Of a DNA stretch of 64,000 nucleotides, positions 45,982-56,873 are shown piece after piece. A program made the translations under genes and the position numbers. The notes beneath the pieces were generated by a model. The model searched no databases and had not been told where the DNA came from. It saw nothing but the letters and a program-made list of their open reading frames with translations. Source of the stretch: Sclerotinia nivalis (Eukaryota > Ascomycota > Leotiomycetes > Helotiales > Sclerotiniaceae). The stretch is from the NCBI GenBank assembly GCA_029531795.1, contig JAPEIS010000011.1, positions 2,170,001 to 2,234,000 on the forward strand. The letters run 5' to 3'. How positions within the stretch are numbered: position 1 is the stretch's first letter; the number at the start of each line of letters is the position of its first letter.

Positions 45982-47025
45982 TTACCAATTAATAGAGTCT
46001 GGCCCGGATACAACAATTCTTACACTCCCTTCCACATCACAGGAGACACGCGCAGAAGACTTTTCCAATCGCGTGGGATTAACCGGTTGATACATGTGCA
46101 TCAGATCGCATGAATCGGTAACTTTTGCGTTCTTTAAACGCTGCGACTCAATCCGCCACAACTCCGTCCGATCTGGGAATGAAGTACCAGACCCGACTCT
46201 GCACAAGCGCAGTGGTCCCATCGTCGTAGATAAAATTTTAAACCACGATGAGTCCAAGTCAAAATGGGTGCCTTTTTCAAGAAATAAGACACAGGCCTCG
46301 GCTCGGTCAATGCTACTTAGAAGCACCGATGTACTCAAAGTTGATAGGATATATTGAAATGAAGGCACCTGGTACCACACTACGGCGGTGTCGAAGGAGT
46401 CGGTAATGCGTGAAGTCCAGGATGGCGTTTGTTTTGCTATTTCTTTGCCAGGTTGTCCCACAATGACCAGGAACTTCATTCGGGACGGATCGAACGAGTA
46501 ATCCCAGTTGCAAATTGCGTTGGCAAGCCCAGCGATTGATGTACCAAATAAAGTGGCCGTACAATTTTTTTCCTCCAATTCATCGACCCACTTTAGATCG
46601 TGAAACAACTGCTTCCACGGGATCATGTATTTGGCCGCCTCAAAATGAGTTAGCCCGATACCTGTTGACTTGACGAGTGCCATAATATCCATCGGCCGGA
46701 GCATTGATAATAGAGTCGTTCTGAAGTCGTAGTTTTCTAATAGAGCCTGGGACAATTGATTGTTGCAGTCAATTTTTACGCCGCGAGACTTATTGGAGCT
46801 AAGCGTTTTATTTTCGACTGGTCGCCAGAGGTTTGATACCATGGACGCGATAAATACGTCATCAGCCCAAAGTATGCTTCTCCCATTTCCTCTGCTGGAT
46901 GCCATCCAAGTGTTTATTCCGGGTGCTCGGTTCGTGTACATAATTCGTGTAAAATGTTGAGCCTTCTTCAATAATATAAAAATAGCCGTCCTGATAGCAA
47001 TCAAGCCATGCAGCAGCTCTCTCAT
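45982..47025 (-). CDS. F-box-like protein, 319-347 residues
   Basis: Single exon ending at 45982. The first ATG is at 47025; a second in frame at 46941 (MYTNRAPGINTW) is a better-looking N-terminus. Residues about 100-135 (counted from 47025) read FRTTLLSMLRPMDIMALVKS, an F-box-like helix pair. The rest is mixed alpha/beta with an FLVIVGQPGKEIA strand and no further domain. An offset frame at 47134-46862 also looks coding (FPFKVQALVNLYERAAAWLD), so an additional 5' exon or an indel near 46950 is possible. Confidence 0.6.
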   Translation of the reverse strand: MRELLHGLIAIRTAIFILLKKAQHFTRIMYTNRAPGINTWMASSRGNGRSILWADDVFIASMVSNLWRPVENKTLSSNKSRGVKIDCNNQLSQALLENYDFRTTLLSMLRPMDIMALVKSTGIGLTHFEAAKYMIPWKQLFHDLKWVDELEEKNCTATLFGTSIAGLANAICNWDYSFDPSRMKFLVIVGQPGKEIAKQTPSWTSRITDSFDTAVVWYQVPSFQYILSTLSTSVLLSSIDRAEACVLFLEKGTHFDLDSSWFKILSTTMGPLRLCRVGSGTSFPDRTELWRIESQRLKNAKVTDSCDLMHMYQPVNPTRLEKSSARVSCDVEGSVRIVVSGPDSINW

Positions 47026-47604
47026 ATAGATTTACTAATGCCTGTACCTTGAACGGAAAACCGTTGACTTGATTTGATTTCCAGATATTGACATTTACAA
47101 CGGGACGAGAAATTACTAAAATTCCATCTATCACCTTTTAGTTTATGACACTCGGACGAATAGGAGTTGTCAATCTACTCTCGAGTGCGTCTTGCCGCTC
47201 ATACCAACCCGCAGACCAATTAGATTATCATTGTGGTCAGACCCAGATCCATGAAGCCAACAACAAATGTGGCTACAAAAGAAGTTAATAATATATAAGC
47301 AAGGGTCATTAACATTAAGCCATGGGTACCCCGAAGTACGATAACCCCTGCATTATCATTCATTATGCCAGACCAAATCCAGCTTAGTTAACTAACCTAC
47401 AAACAGCTACAACTTCCGTTTGTACATTCACTGTGCCGCATTTCATCTGCCGTAAGGCCGGATCTTAACTAGCTACCAGATGAGTTACTATCTTATCGTT
47501 ATTTTTCTTAGATGGAAAAGTTAGGAATTCAAAAGACTCAATCTTTCTCTACTTATTAAAAATACTGATAAAAAAACTTCAATATCGAATTGTCCTAAGC
47601 CACA
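47026..47604. other. Intergenic, divergent promoters
   Basis: Contains the head of the alternative frame noted for the 45982 gene (up to 47134). The remainder shows no coding signal. Confidence 0.5.
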
Positions 47605-50069
47605 ATGGAAGACCCTAGCTACATTGTAGTAAGGTTATATAATCTCTTATAAAGGAAACGAGACTAATTACTATTGAGTAGTACAAGGATTTCGTACGAT
47701 TATCGGACTACCAGTACAACCCAAGTACCATTGCCATACTTAAGGACTTTGTTTATGTGGTGTTTTATAATGAAATCTTGTCAATCTCAGTACTACAGGA
47801 GATAGGAGATAAAATCAAGGAAAAACCGACCAATGAGGATAGGATACACCTGAGCATGCCGAAGACATACTTCATGCCAGAACTACCGGAAGATTGGCTC
47901 CGTGCTGCCTCTGATACCTTCGAGAACAATTTCAGATATTTCCAACGCTACACTAGTACATCGATTAAAGATTCCAATAGTCTAAAGAGATTGAAACCAT
48001 CTTCGTGGCTTAATGACGAGGTGATGGAAGAATATTGCAAATTAATAACCAAAGCTTGTCCGAATGTATATATAACCAGTTCATTCGCATTGGAGAGCAC
48101 CAACCTACAGATGAAAAGATTCATCAACAAAGACAACTACACTAAATTACTTAATTCCATAGCTATCATTCCAATCAATGAAGACAACAATCACTGGACC
48201 TTTGCATGCGTGTGGTTGGAAACGGAAACTCTACTGTTGATTGAATATTATGATAGTTTCAGCAGATCAGCACCGACCTGGTGGTCTTTACCACCAGCCC
48301 TCAAGCGCTGGATTGAAAATACATTTCCACCTACTATCGAGAAGAAAATTTTGCAAGAGATATCTTCGCAGCAGTCTAATGGCTCGGATTGCGGCTTGTT
48401 TGCATTGATGGGATTGCGTATGAGAGCAGAGGGCTGGCCTGTGTTTAATCAGAAACGGGCAGATGAGATAATGCCACAGGCTCGTCACAGAGTTTTTGCG
48501 GAGATTATTGCTGGCCATTTGAACCCAACCTTGGAAGATATGAAGAACTACAATGCAATCGTGAGCGGGGAAATAACTTTTCCAGACTCGCCCATAATGC
48601 GGTCCGTGAGTTACAGTGTGGAGACGGGCCACGCAGGAAATGAAATCATAAATTTGCTTTCACCTGAAACAGAATCATTCAAAATTGACAGTGAAAATGG
48701 CGTCATCGAAGACGTGCAAAGCTCTACTCTCGACGCAATGAAAACAGACGTTGTACGAAATACGCACCATCCCATGCTTGACTCAATGGAAATGGATGGT
48801 GAAAGAGATTCGATGGAAGATATACATCAGCCTCCAATCGATTCAGTGGAAATAAATGGTGAAAGAGATTCGACTGAAGATGTATTTGGGTTTATACTCA
48901 AGGATATAGAAGGAAACGACGAAGGAAATCGAGGAAATATGCTTTCGCCAAAGCCCAAAATGGTAGCAGTAGAAAGCGAAAACCATGTTATAGAGTCGCA
49001 CCCGTCTAATGTGCCTAATTTGGTGGAAGCTGCTGGTCAAGGAAGTCCCGACTTGCTTAAGGAATCGCAAAATCATGAACAAAAACTCGAACTGGAACTC
49101 GAAAATGAGCCTTCTGATACATCGCTAAAATCCCAAAACCCAGAAGTGGCTTCAGGAAGGAGCTTTCAAACCCCCACCCCCACAGAAGATATAAAAGGAA
49201 AGGAATCGGCGACCCAGGGAGTGATTTCCGAAAACATAGCTCAAAAGCATTCTTCCTCATTTGTCCCTATACGGGATGTCGCGAATCTCCCTTCAGGCAG
49301 TGGCCCATACCAAGATGACGGGCAACAAAGTGATGTCGCTCCAAAAAAGAAACGACAAAAGAAAGAAGACTCTGAGAGTTTAAAGCAGGCGCTTTTGGCA
49401 GCTGATAATTTTGCTTCACAAAAGGCATTGGTTGATAACCTTAGAGCTGCTATCATTGCATATAGAAGTCGAGACCAGGAACAACGCGATCATGATTCTC
49501 TTGCAACATTATGGAGTAATATCCGCCCCGAGGAGGTCACTCCGCAGACTATTTTCCAAAGATATAAACGGTTGAATTTTGCGCGTCGATGGTTCGAAGC
49601 TAAGACACGACTCCCGCATCATAGACGTGAACAAGTAGCGGGGCTAAAAAGAATACTAAATCTGAGAGGCACTTTCGAGGAACAAGAAAAGGAATTCAAA
49701 GCAGCAGGCATATACGCAAGGAGATGCTCGTTTTGGGTGGAACTGATTGGCCAACTTCCATTCTTAAATGATGTGTGCCATGAAGTTGCCGTGTGTGCTT
49801 GTGGCGAATCTACCTCAGAGCTGGAAAGATTCACGGATGCTAATCGTAAGAAATATTTCGAAAGAATCCTCTTTCGGATTCAACATGAACCGAATGATAT
49901 TATGGAAAAAATTCGAGAAGCAGGTCCACTGTATAAAGCATTGATTGAAGGAAGATTACCTAATTACCAACTTGTATTAGAAGATGATGGGCCACTGGAT
50001 GGTATGACGTTTGCAGAGTTGGTCAGTTTAGAACCCAATTCCAGATATGCTGTCGATGTCCCCGTTTAA
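47605..50069 (+). CDS. Ulp1-type (C48) SUMO protease with C-terminal extension, 803 residues
   Basis: Exon 1 47605-47628 (8 codons) and exon 2 47682-50069 join in phase; the 53-base intron has a GTAAGG donor and GACTAATT branch. The peptidase domain lies at residues about 100-265: LKPSSWLNDEVMEEYC at its start, the catalytic His in NHWTFACVW (about 179), Asp in YYDSF (about 199), the oxyanion Gln (about 239) and Cys in NGSDCGLFAL (about 245). All four are present, so activity is likely. Ulp1 enzymes process SUMO precursors and remove SUMO from proteins. Residues 280-560 are acidic and disordered with short repeats (DSMEMDGERD / DSVEINGERD). A nuclear signal PKKKRQKK near 565 precedes a conserved-looking 240-residue C-terminal helical domain that I do not recognise. 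Confidence 0.85.
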
Positions 50070-50963
50070 ATAGATTTATAAACAGGAAATAGTTATCCCA
50101 CATCCTTTTCTCCACATGCACTCTCTTTGTTTTCAAATTCGATGTCACATTGTGTTGCCGCTGCTCTACCAGAAATACTGGCAATGTAAAGATATTATGG
50201 TAATATGAAGAGATTTTTGGATAATAGGCAGATAATTACTAACAAAGATCCATATCTTATATCATTTAAAAGTTGTAGCTAATCGATGTAAGTGAATAAT
50301 GCGACCGAGGCGGCACCAGAAAAAAAAATGCTTCAGCGAGTGGGGTGAGTTTCTAACTAACCACATTCAGCTCTAGCTTTTCTCGCTTCCACCCGGAATC
50401 CGGAAACGTTTGATGGGGAACGCTTGAAATGGCTGTTGGAACGCCAAGGCCCTTACCCAAACAAGCAAGGCCCGATATTCCGACATTGTTTATATAATTT
50501 AATCGTTACCATAACTGGTATAGATTAAATATGGATTTCAGTGGGGCGCAACAGAACCTGACTATACCGGATCAGAATATTTTAAATCGAATTCGGATAT
50601 CGATGGGGAACTTGACGCCCCCGGATATAAGCCAAAACCGGATAATTCTCCACTTCAAGGCTGAATTCGGATTGGTTTGTTGAATTTGTCCCGAATTTAC
50701 TAAGCACATCATACAGCCAATGAGAGAAGGATTTAAAATACCACTGGTTTTTATTGTGATCATTCTATTGGTTCAAAGAACTATTCTCCAAAATTCCAGC
50801 AAAACACTTGTCGGACAAAACAAACAGACAAAATTAAAAACGACGAAATCCTCCCTCTACATATATAATTATTAACTGGAGGAATCCACCGTTAAATCTC
50901 ACAACCCTTTACTTCTCTTCTATAAACAGACTCTTCCACTTTTTCATAACACTGAGGTTTCAC
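50070..50963. other. Intergenic with CCGGAT-type island near 50555-50680
   Basis: Five words of CCGGAT/TTCGGAT occur within 110 bases, mixed with ATCGATGGGG and CCCCCGGATAT, the third self-complementary island of the window. No gene supported. Confidence 0.5.
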
Positions 50964-52417
50964 CTAATCCAACCTTGACTGCTTTGATTGAGAAGTCCTC
51001 CAAGTCGTGATATCACCAATCGCTGATAACTTTCGCTTGTTTTCAGTAACGTCACAGTTCGTCCCTGAAGTGAAAGGGTTCTTGTGCCTGTTGGCTAGCA
51101 TTGATGTAATACTTACCCGATCTGACGATTTGTTCTCCGCAGCCTTTGGAAGAATATCGCTATCATTGGTCATTGCCAAAATGAGATTGTCAAGGTTAGT
51201 TTTGGATTGGGACCTTGGCGTATAGCTTCTTCGAGGGAAATCATCGGTAATTTCAATGCAATCCGGTGATTTGCTCGCAGGAGACTTTGTCAAAGTATGA
51301 CCATCGTGGATGGAAGGTGAGCCGGAACGGTCCATAGCGACTCTGAGCCCGGCCCTGGCTGAACCATGTTTCCGAACACCATTGTCCGTAGTCGCTCTGG
51401 ATTGGGATGTTACTGTATCTGTCTTCAGATTGTTGGTTTTGGTGGCCTGTATGTTGCCCATAAATTTGTCCTTGGCAAGATTGATTCTCTGAGTATGGAG
51501 CGTGTGGACGTTTCCAGCACCGGGGTTAGTTGCCCCTGCTAGATCGTGAGTATTCCCATCCAACCATAAAGGGCTGATTTGGCCTTGTTGAGATGTGCTA
51601 CTATGAGGAGAATCATCCACATTCGTTCCCAAATAAATCAATGTCGGTTGTTGTACTTCGTGTATAGTAGGTCCTGATCCACCCTCGCACACGCATTTTC
51701 CATCATCCACTTCAAGAGGTATTCTCAACCCAAAATTGATGATCTCTTGACTGTTCCTTCCAGTACAAGTGCAACATCTGCCCTTGACATCTATAGGAAT
51801 CGTCAACATGATCTGGTCTCTTTCTGGATGTCCTGTATGTGACAACTGCCAAAACTGTCAATTTGAGAACGATGGCATTTTCAATATTGCAATCTTACCT
51901 GAGGCTCCACCATCCGCATTGGAGAGCGATGCAAGGCTCGTTCTAAACCACTAATTCTTTGCTGCGTTTCTTGTTAGTTGGAGAATGATATCATTTCTCA
52001 ATACCGGGATCTTACATGAGCATGCGCCAATTGCATCCGACTGACATGTAAAGCCTCTTCCGCAATGTTAGCTCTCTTGAGAAGACCCTTATTACTTTCA
52101 TAGAGATCCGCTGCATAGATATTGAGGCTTGAAGAGTGGCCTTCTGCAGTCATACAGACTGCCTGCATATGCTGAAGCTTTGTGCGAGTATCGTTATGCT
52201 CATTAATTTCTTTTTGGAGACATGAATTCAAGACCTTCTTGTGGTAATTCGACATTTCGTGATCCCTATTCCGGAGCTCACTTCCAGCATCAGTTGGACC
52301 ACGAGGCCCGACTGTGGCAATCATATTTTCATAAGCCTCTGATATATCGTGGGAATGGCGAGGCACCGCTGGGACAACATCTGTGCTAGCATGGCTCATA
52401 TTTCTGGGCATGGACAT
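50964..52417 (-). CDS. Coiled-coil protein with Cys cluster, 451 residues
   Basis: Exons 52417-52016, 51961-51899 (21 codons) and 51854-50964 join in phase to 452 codons; introns are 54 and 44 bases with GTAAGA donors. The start is the ATG at 52417 (MSMPRNMSH). Residues about 55-155 are heptad-rich (DHEMSNYHKKVLNSCLQKEINEH). A Cys cluster (GRCCTCTGRN, then CVCEGG) lies near residues 175-210. Residues 215-451 are hydrophilic and Ser/Thr/Asn-rich with a SUMO-interacting-like DCIEITDDF. No enzyme motif. The coiled coil plus Cys cluster layout recurs in two smaller proteins of the window. Confidence 0.7.
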
Positions 52418-52787
52418 TGTGCAAGTAAAAGAAGCTATTGAATTTGGGTGAATGATGTAAAGAAAGAAAGAAAATGGGGTTCGATACAAAGGACCAAAAT
52501 TGTGTGTGTATGTGAGTTCTGTATCTCAACTAATGCGATGTGGGGAGGCATATATAGATATTGACAAGTCAGTAACAGATAACCTTTTGTGCATGGCTCG
52601 ACAACATCCTTGAGCAGTATGGTCTATCACATTTATCGATTCCATGATTACAGAATCAATCACAAAGAGTGCGCGGCTATATCACAGCATTATTTAGTTA
52701 GAAGTTTGGATTTAAAATTTTAGACAGAAAGCACACCAATAAAACTTCAAGACAAGAATGCCCCAACTCGGAATATCATCCCGGCAC
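52418..52787. other. Intergenic
   Basis: No feature recognised. Confidence 0.5.
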
Positions 52788-53885
52788 CTAGTGATCCATC
52801 GTACATGCAGGAGCCCGTGGGGCTGTTTGTTCCATTACTATAGTAATGCTTGGAATACTGCTAGTAGTTCTTAAACTAGATTTTGGAGTCGTCGAAGTTA
52901 CCGAAGTTACCGAAGAAGATGAAAATGTATTGATATCGGGAGAATCAACACTGTTGGTGGTAAATGAGCTAGATTCACTTCTTGTTGAAGATGAAGAAGA
53001 GGATTTATCACTGGAAGAATCAGCACCATCAGTGGCCGTTGAACTAGACTCCAGTGTTATGGAGGATGTCGACGAAGAACTAATGTCAGAAGCACTAACG
53101 GTGGCATGGGGCCATGTTGTAGTCCCTGTTGTGGGAGTATGGCCTGATCCCTGTGGGTTAATTCTCGAGTCCTGGAAGGACAGCAGGGTAGATGAAGAGG
53201 TTGACGAAGTGTGGCCTGATCCCTGTGGGTTAATTCTCGAGTCCTGCAAGGACAGCAGGGTAGATGAAGAGGTTGACGAAGTCGTATCCATTTCTGTTGC
53301 AAACTCGGTCGTTATCATCGAGCTGACCATAGTCGTTGATCGTTGGGTGATAGTCAAGAGCGATGTATATGTTGCTGTTGGCATAAGACAAGAGACAGTA
53401 CCGCTTTGTTGGATATTGAGCAAATCAAAGTTGCCGCTGCCTCCTTCGAGTGATACTCTGACACAGCCAGTCGCTTGCTGTCCTGCACATTGCCTAGAAA
53501 AAGGTGATCAGCTAACAAACAATTGACCAGGGCCAATAAGTCCAAACCACAAAAGCGTAGCAGGTCCGATAGGTACCTCGGGCGGTATCGATATCTCAGC
53601 TTTTTGAAAGGCAGAGCATGCTATTGGTTCGAATGCAAAAGTAACGGGCAGGAAATCATCGTCCGAAAATAACAAAATTAGTTCGCATGGACCGCTAATG
53701 GTATTCTCAATCCTGGAAGCTGTCAGCTTTATTGACGATCAGGTAGGCAAGGAACACTAGACTCACCCTGTGACCAACTTATCACCAGCCTTAATAGGGA
53801 TGAGCGGAGATAGCATACAAGTAGAAGGTGCCCCAAGTGTATATGCAAGGCCTACCAGAAAAGCCAAGCCTGTTGCTGTTTTCAT
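52788..53885 (-). CDS. Secreted Ser/Thr-rich protein, 332 residues
   Basis: Exons 53885-53767, 53712-53528 and 53482-52788 join in phase to 333 codons. Intron 2 (53527-53483, GTCAAT donor) must use the GTGCAG acceptor; the earlier TTCTAG site shifts the frame. A signal peptide (MKTATGLAFLVGLAYTLGA) is followed by a compact domain with paired Cys (STCMLSP, GPCELILLF, IACSAF, TGCVRVSLEG, VSCLMP) up to residue about 140, then a Ser/Thr-rich stalk. The C-terminus (APACTMDH) has no hydrophobic tail, so it is probably secreted or wall-bound rather than GPI-anchored. The Cys domain resembles small extracellular domains seen before serine-rich stalks in fungi; no name assigned. Confidence 0.7.
53140..53283. 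repeat. 72-bp tandem duplication
   Basis: Two adjacent 72-bp copies (53140-53211 and 53212-53283) differ at only a couple of bases and encode two copies of a 24-residue block ending RINPQGSGHT in the stalk of the secreted protein. Near identity implies a recent event. Confidence 0.9.
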
Positions 53886-54363
53886 TTTAAAGTTTGGGTT
53901 GATCGTTTGAAGATATGTCGATGTCGTGAAGTTCTGATGTTTTAATTAATTACTTTTACAAATATCCTCTGCAATCTGTTATATATGGCAAAAGGTCCAA
54001 CCAAAAGACAGAATTTCCGAACAAAACAAGGACGTATTTTCGTTGTCCGTCTTTCCGTATGCATCTTTTCGTTGTTAGTCTATGCGAGATACCAAGGTTG
54101 GTTTCCCGGTCCCAGGGGTTTATGCATGCAGTTGCAAGCCACCCCTTCCCCTGACAACTGTAAGCCTTTCAGGTGCCGCGGTCGATCCTAAGCGACTAAG
54201 CTGTGGGCACCAAAGTGGAGTAGGGTCATATCGTCTGAAATTGTTGTAAAAATACATCAATGCTAATATAAAGCATCTCATTTAACTCAGTAGAATAGAT
54301 CATATCAATCAATCACTTCTACTTCAACACTTGAGGAAAAAACAACACCTCACTCTTACAAAC
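53886..54363. other. Divergent intergenic region
   Basis: No supported gene; the plus frame 53985-54191 is not accepted. Promoters of 53885(-) and 54364(+). Confidence 0.5.
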
Positions 54364-54954
54364 ATGACATTGAACAACGTCTCAGAATGGAACGCCGGCG
54401 AGATTCCAGTCGATGCAAACAATTTAGCTGACTGGCCTTTCGAAATAAACGAAATGACCGACTTTGATTTTGGAGACATACCGCCGATGGCGCCCGTTGC
54501 ACAGTCATCATCCAATGATGTAGCCGAGTTGCGTGATGGATCCACTGCAGGAACAGCGGCCATTAATTCAACATGTTCCCACTGCCACTGTCAGTGCGCA
54601 CAAGCCAAATCGTATGTACTCTATTGATATGACTCTCAATTCGTTTTTTTTAATCTAATATCAAATAGTTTCGAGACGTTAATGAACGAGATTCGGCAGA
54701 TTGTTGCACAGGCGAGGGAAGATCAGATGGAGGCTGTCGAAAGAAGAATTACATCTTTGGAAGCTAGAGCTGCTCTTGTTGAAGGCATCGTCCAAGATGT
54801 CAAAGATGGTGTTGGAAAACATGGGGGTAGACTGGATCGTTATTCTGATCAAATAGAGGATTTATTTGAGCGGATAGACAATTTCAACAACTGGCTGCAT
54901 GAGGCTCACGATAAGGTGGAGTATCTTATGGACAATCAAGAGAGGGATTCATGA
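54364..54954 (+). CDS. Cys/His-cluster plus coiled-coil protein, 177 residues
   Basis: Exons 54364-54611 and 54669-54954 join in phase (57-base intron, GTATGT donor). Residues 1-60 are acidic (MTDFDFGDIPPM); a tight Cys/His cluster STCSHCHCQCAQAK lies at about 71-84; residues 85-177 are a long coiled coil (RQIVAQAREDQMEAVERRI, DQIEDLFERIDNFNNWL). The cluster could bind one metal ion. Function unknown; the layout resembles the 15359(-) and 52417(-) genes. Confidence 0.65.
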
Positions 54955-55518
54955 TCTATCGTTTTAAGATATTCTACCTTTACTTTAATCTATTTGAAAT
55001 TACAGCCTCTTTTATCGTATCGCAGGTGTTCTATGCCGTATTGACTTGAATACTTCATACCACATTTTCTCTATTGTGGAGGACGTATAGGTGTGCGATT
55101 GTAGGGGTTATGAAAGTGGATTGACAAGCTGAAACTTCCAATCTATTTTGCTGACTCTCTATCCGGAAATAGGAAATAGTGAATAATCTTATTTCAAAAG
55201 GAGTTAATATGATGTGAAGTACTTGAGTGTATACAGTATAGTTGCACATTACTGTCCCGACAGCACGGTACGCACCCTTGACCCCTGTATCTGCAACTTC
55301 AACCTTTTGTCACACACAAGCTACAAAATATGCAAGCTTGTAATCTTATCCCCTGGTACTTATTCACAAGGAACAAAAATTCTTGTTTATTGGTAGAAAA
55401 GTAGGATAATATGGAGAATGGTTTACAAATCAGTCCCAATGCTGTGGTCTGCCCTTGCATATCTACGCGTCCAGAGCCGGCCCTGTCTAGGTTCTGTACA
55501 GGGCTGTCCACTAGCTTA
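54955..55518. other. Intergenic between convergent genes
   Basis: No supported gene. Confidence 0.55.
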
Positions 55519-56555
55519 CTACAAGTGCTGACTGACTGGAGCACATTCTCTAGCAGCGACCCTCTCAGCATTGTGTACCAATGGTATCAAACATTCGCAT
55601 TGTCTCTCTTCACGCTTCAAAAATGGGTGCTTCGACCGTCAGCAAAATAAAAACAGTGATAGAGTGAGCATAAACTAACCTTCAAAAGGTTGCGTATATC
55701 TCCTTCATAAGAAAAACACATTTCATAGAAGTCTAGAAACTCCGGGGATGGTTCGAAACTGGCGTCTAAACCTTTCCCGGTTGCATTCCCCGATAACATC
55801 TTTTGGCGAAGTGTGTGGGTCATCGGCCGATCCGAGCTCTGAGTGATTATGTGGATCGCCAAATCGCCTAGCCCATGCAAATCTGTGCCGCAATTTTCAG
55901 GGGTACTTATCCTGGGGTTAACCTTAGAACCGAAGTTTGCAAGCTTTACTGTCCCATTTCTTTTAAGAAAGACGTTAGAAGCGTCGATATTATTGTAAAT
56001 AAGTCCCACTCCTGATTCGCGGGTTCTTTCGTAGAGATAACATAGTGCGGAAATCATCTGATTTAATATAGCTGATAGATGATCTTCGTTGAGAAGGATT
56101 GTACAATGAATGATGTCTTCCAATGATATATCTGACAGCTCTGAACCAACATACATCCTTTCCTTAGACCGGAAGACACATAGAGTCGTTAGAAAGAACC
56201 CACTGCCTATAGTGTCATGAGCTAGATCTACCAAGCGTAATCTTTCTGGCGTGTAATCCCGGATTGCGCATGATTTTAAGACGTATTCAGAATGTGGGGT
56301 CTTTTTCGTGTTGTTCGGGTAAGCAATAAAGGTAGAATTTGTGTATCCTAATACGAGAGTTTGCGCGTGGTTAAAATCTTCCCATTTCATTTTTTCGTGA
56401 TGATTTTCGATGCTTGAATTTTTGGCTCGGATCTGCGTCTTCTTTACAGGATGATCGTGATCATGTATGACCTTATTTTGGTCGAGGGTGGAGTAAGCTT
56501 GGGTTGTAGGGTGATTTTGCCCAACTAATCTTCTGGTCCAGGTATTGATGTTCAT
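55519..56555 (-). CDS. Protein pseudokinase, 328 residues
   Basis: Exons 56555-55680 and 55629-55519 join in phase; the 50-base intron (GTTAGT donor, TTGCTGAC branch) restores the kinase-like end LLKHPFLKR, which the unspliced frame loses. The fold is visible in order: a VAIK-like YVLKSC (Lys 94), SLEDII and NQMISALCYLY helices, and the catalytic loop YNNIDASN at 187-194 in place of HRDIKPEN. The catalytic Asp is Asn (189), its partner Lys is Asp (191) and the DFG Asp is Asn (ANFGS, Asn 207). Both catalytic Asp are therefore lost and phosphotransfer is unlikely. The gene is divergent from the RING-patatin gene, 318 bases between starts. Confidence 0.75.
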
Positions 56556-56873
56556 TGTAGTACAACTCTGAAATGAAAAGTATACTTAAAGATACTTCTC
56601 AAAGATACTAATCGATGCATATATATATATATATGAATGAATTAGCTCGTGAATTGAATCCTGAACCAGATTGGAAAATATTAAGATTCAATTACGGTTA
56701 TTGTGTACGTATCTATCAAAAGATTCCGAATACCGAAAACAGTACTTGATTTGAACAAACATTTATTTTCCAAAATGCAACATAAAAAGAAGATTGATCT
56801 GTGTTAAGAACGGAAGAAAAAACAAAGACAACAAAAATATTAACAAACAGATAACCAATCATATTAAATCAAA
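56556..56873. promoter_or_regulatory. Shared promoter region, pseudokinase / RING-patatin
   Basis: 318 bases between opposed starts, containing an (AT)8 run at 56619-56634 and GATACTTCTCAAAGATACTA just inside the pseudokinase side. Shared control is inferred from the arrangement only. Confidence 0.5.
56619..56634. repeat. (AT)8 microsatellite
   Basis: Eight AT dinucleotides in the shared promoter region. Confidence 0.9.

Noticed and set aside
52846..53526. 226-codon plus frame antisense to the secreted protein
   Set aside because: Its Val/Glu/Asp-rich product is the complement of Ser/Thr codons; the minus strand has a signal peptide and consistent introns.
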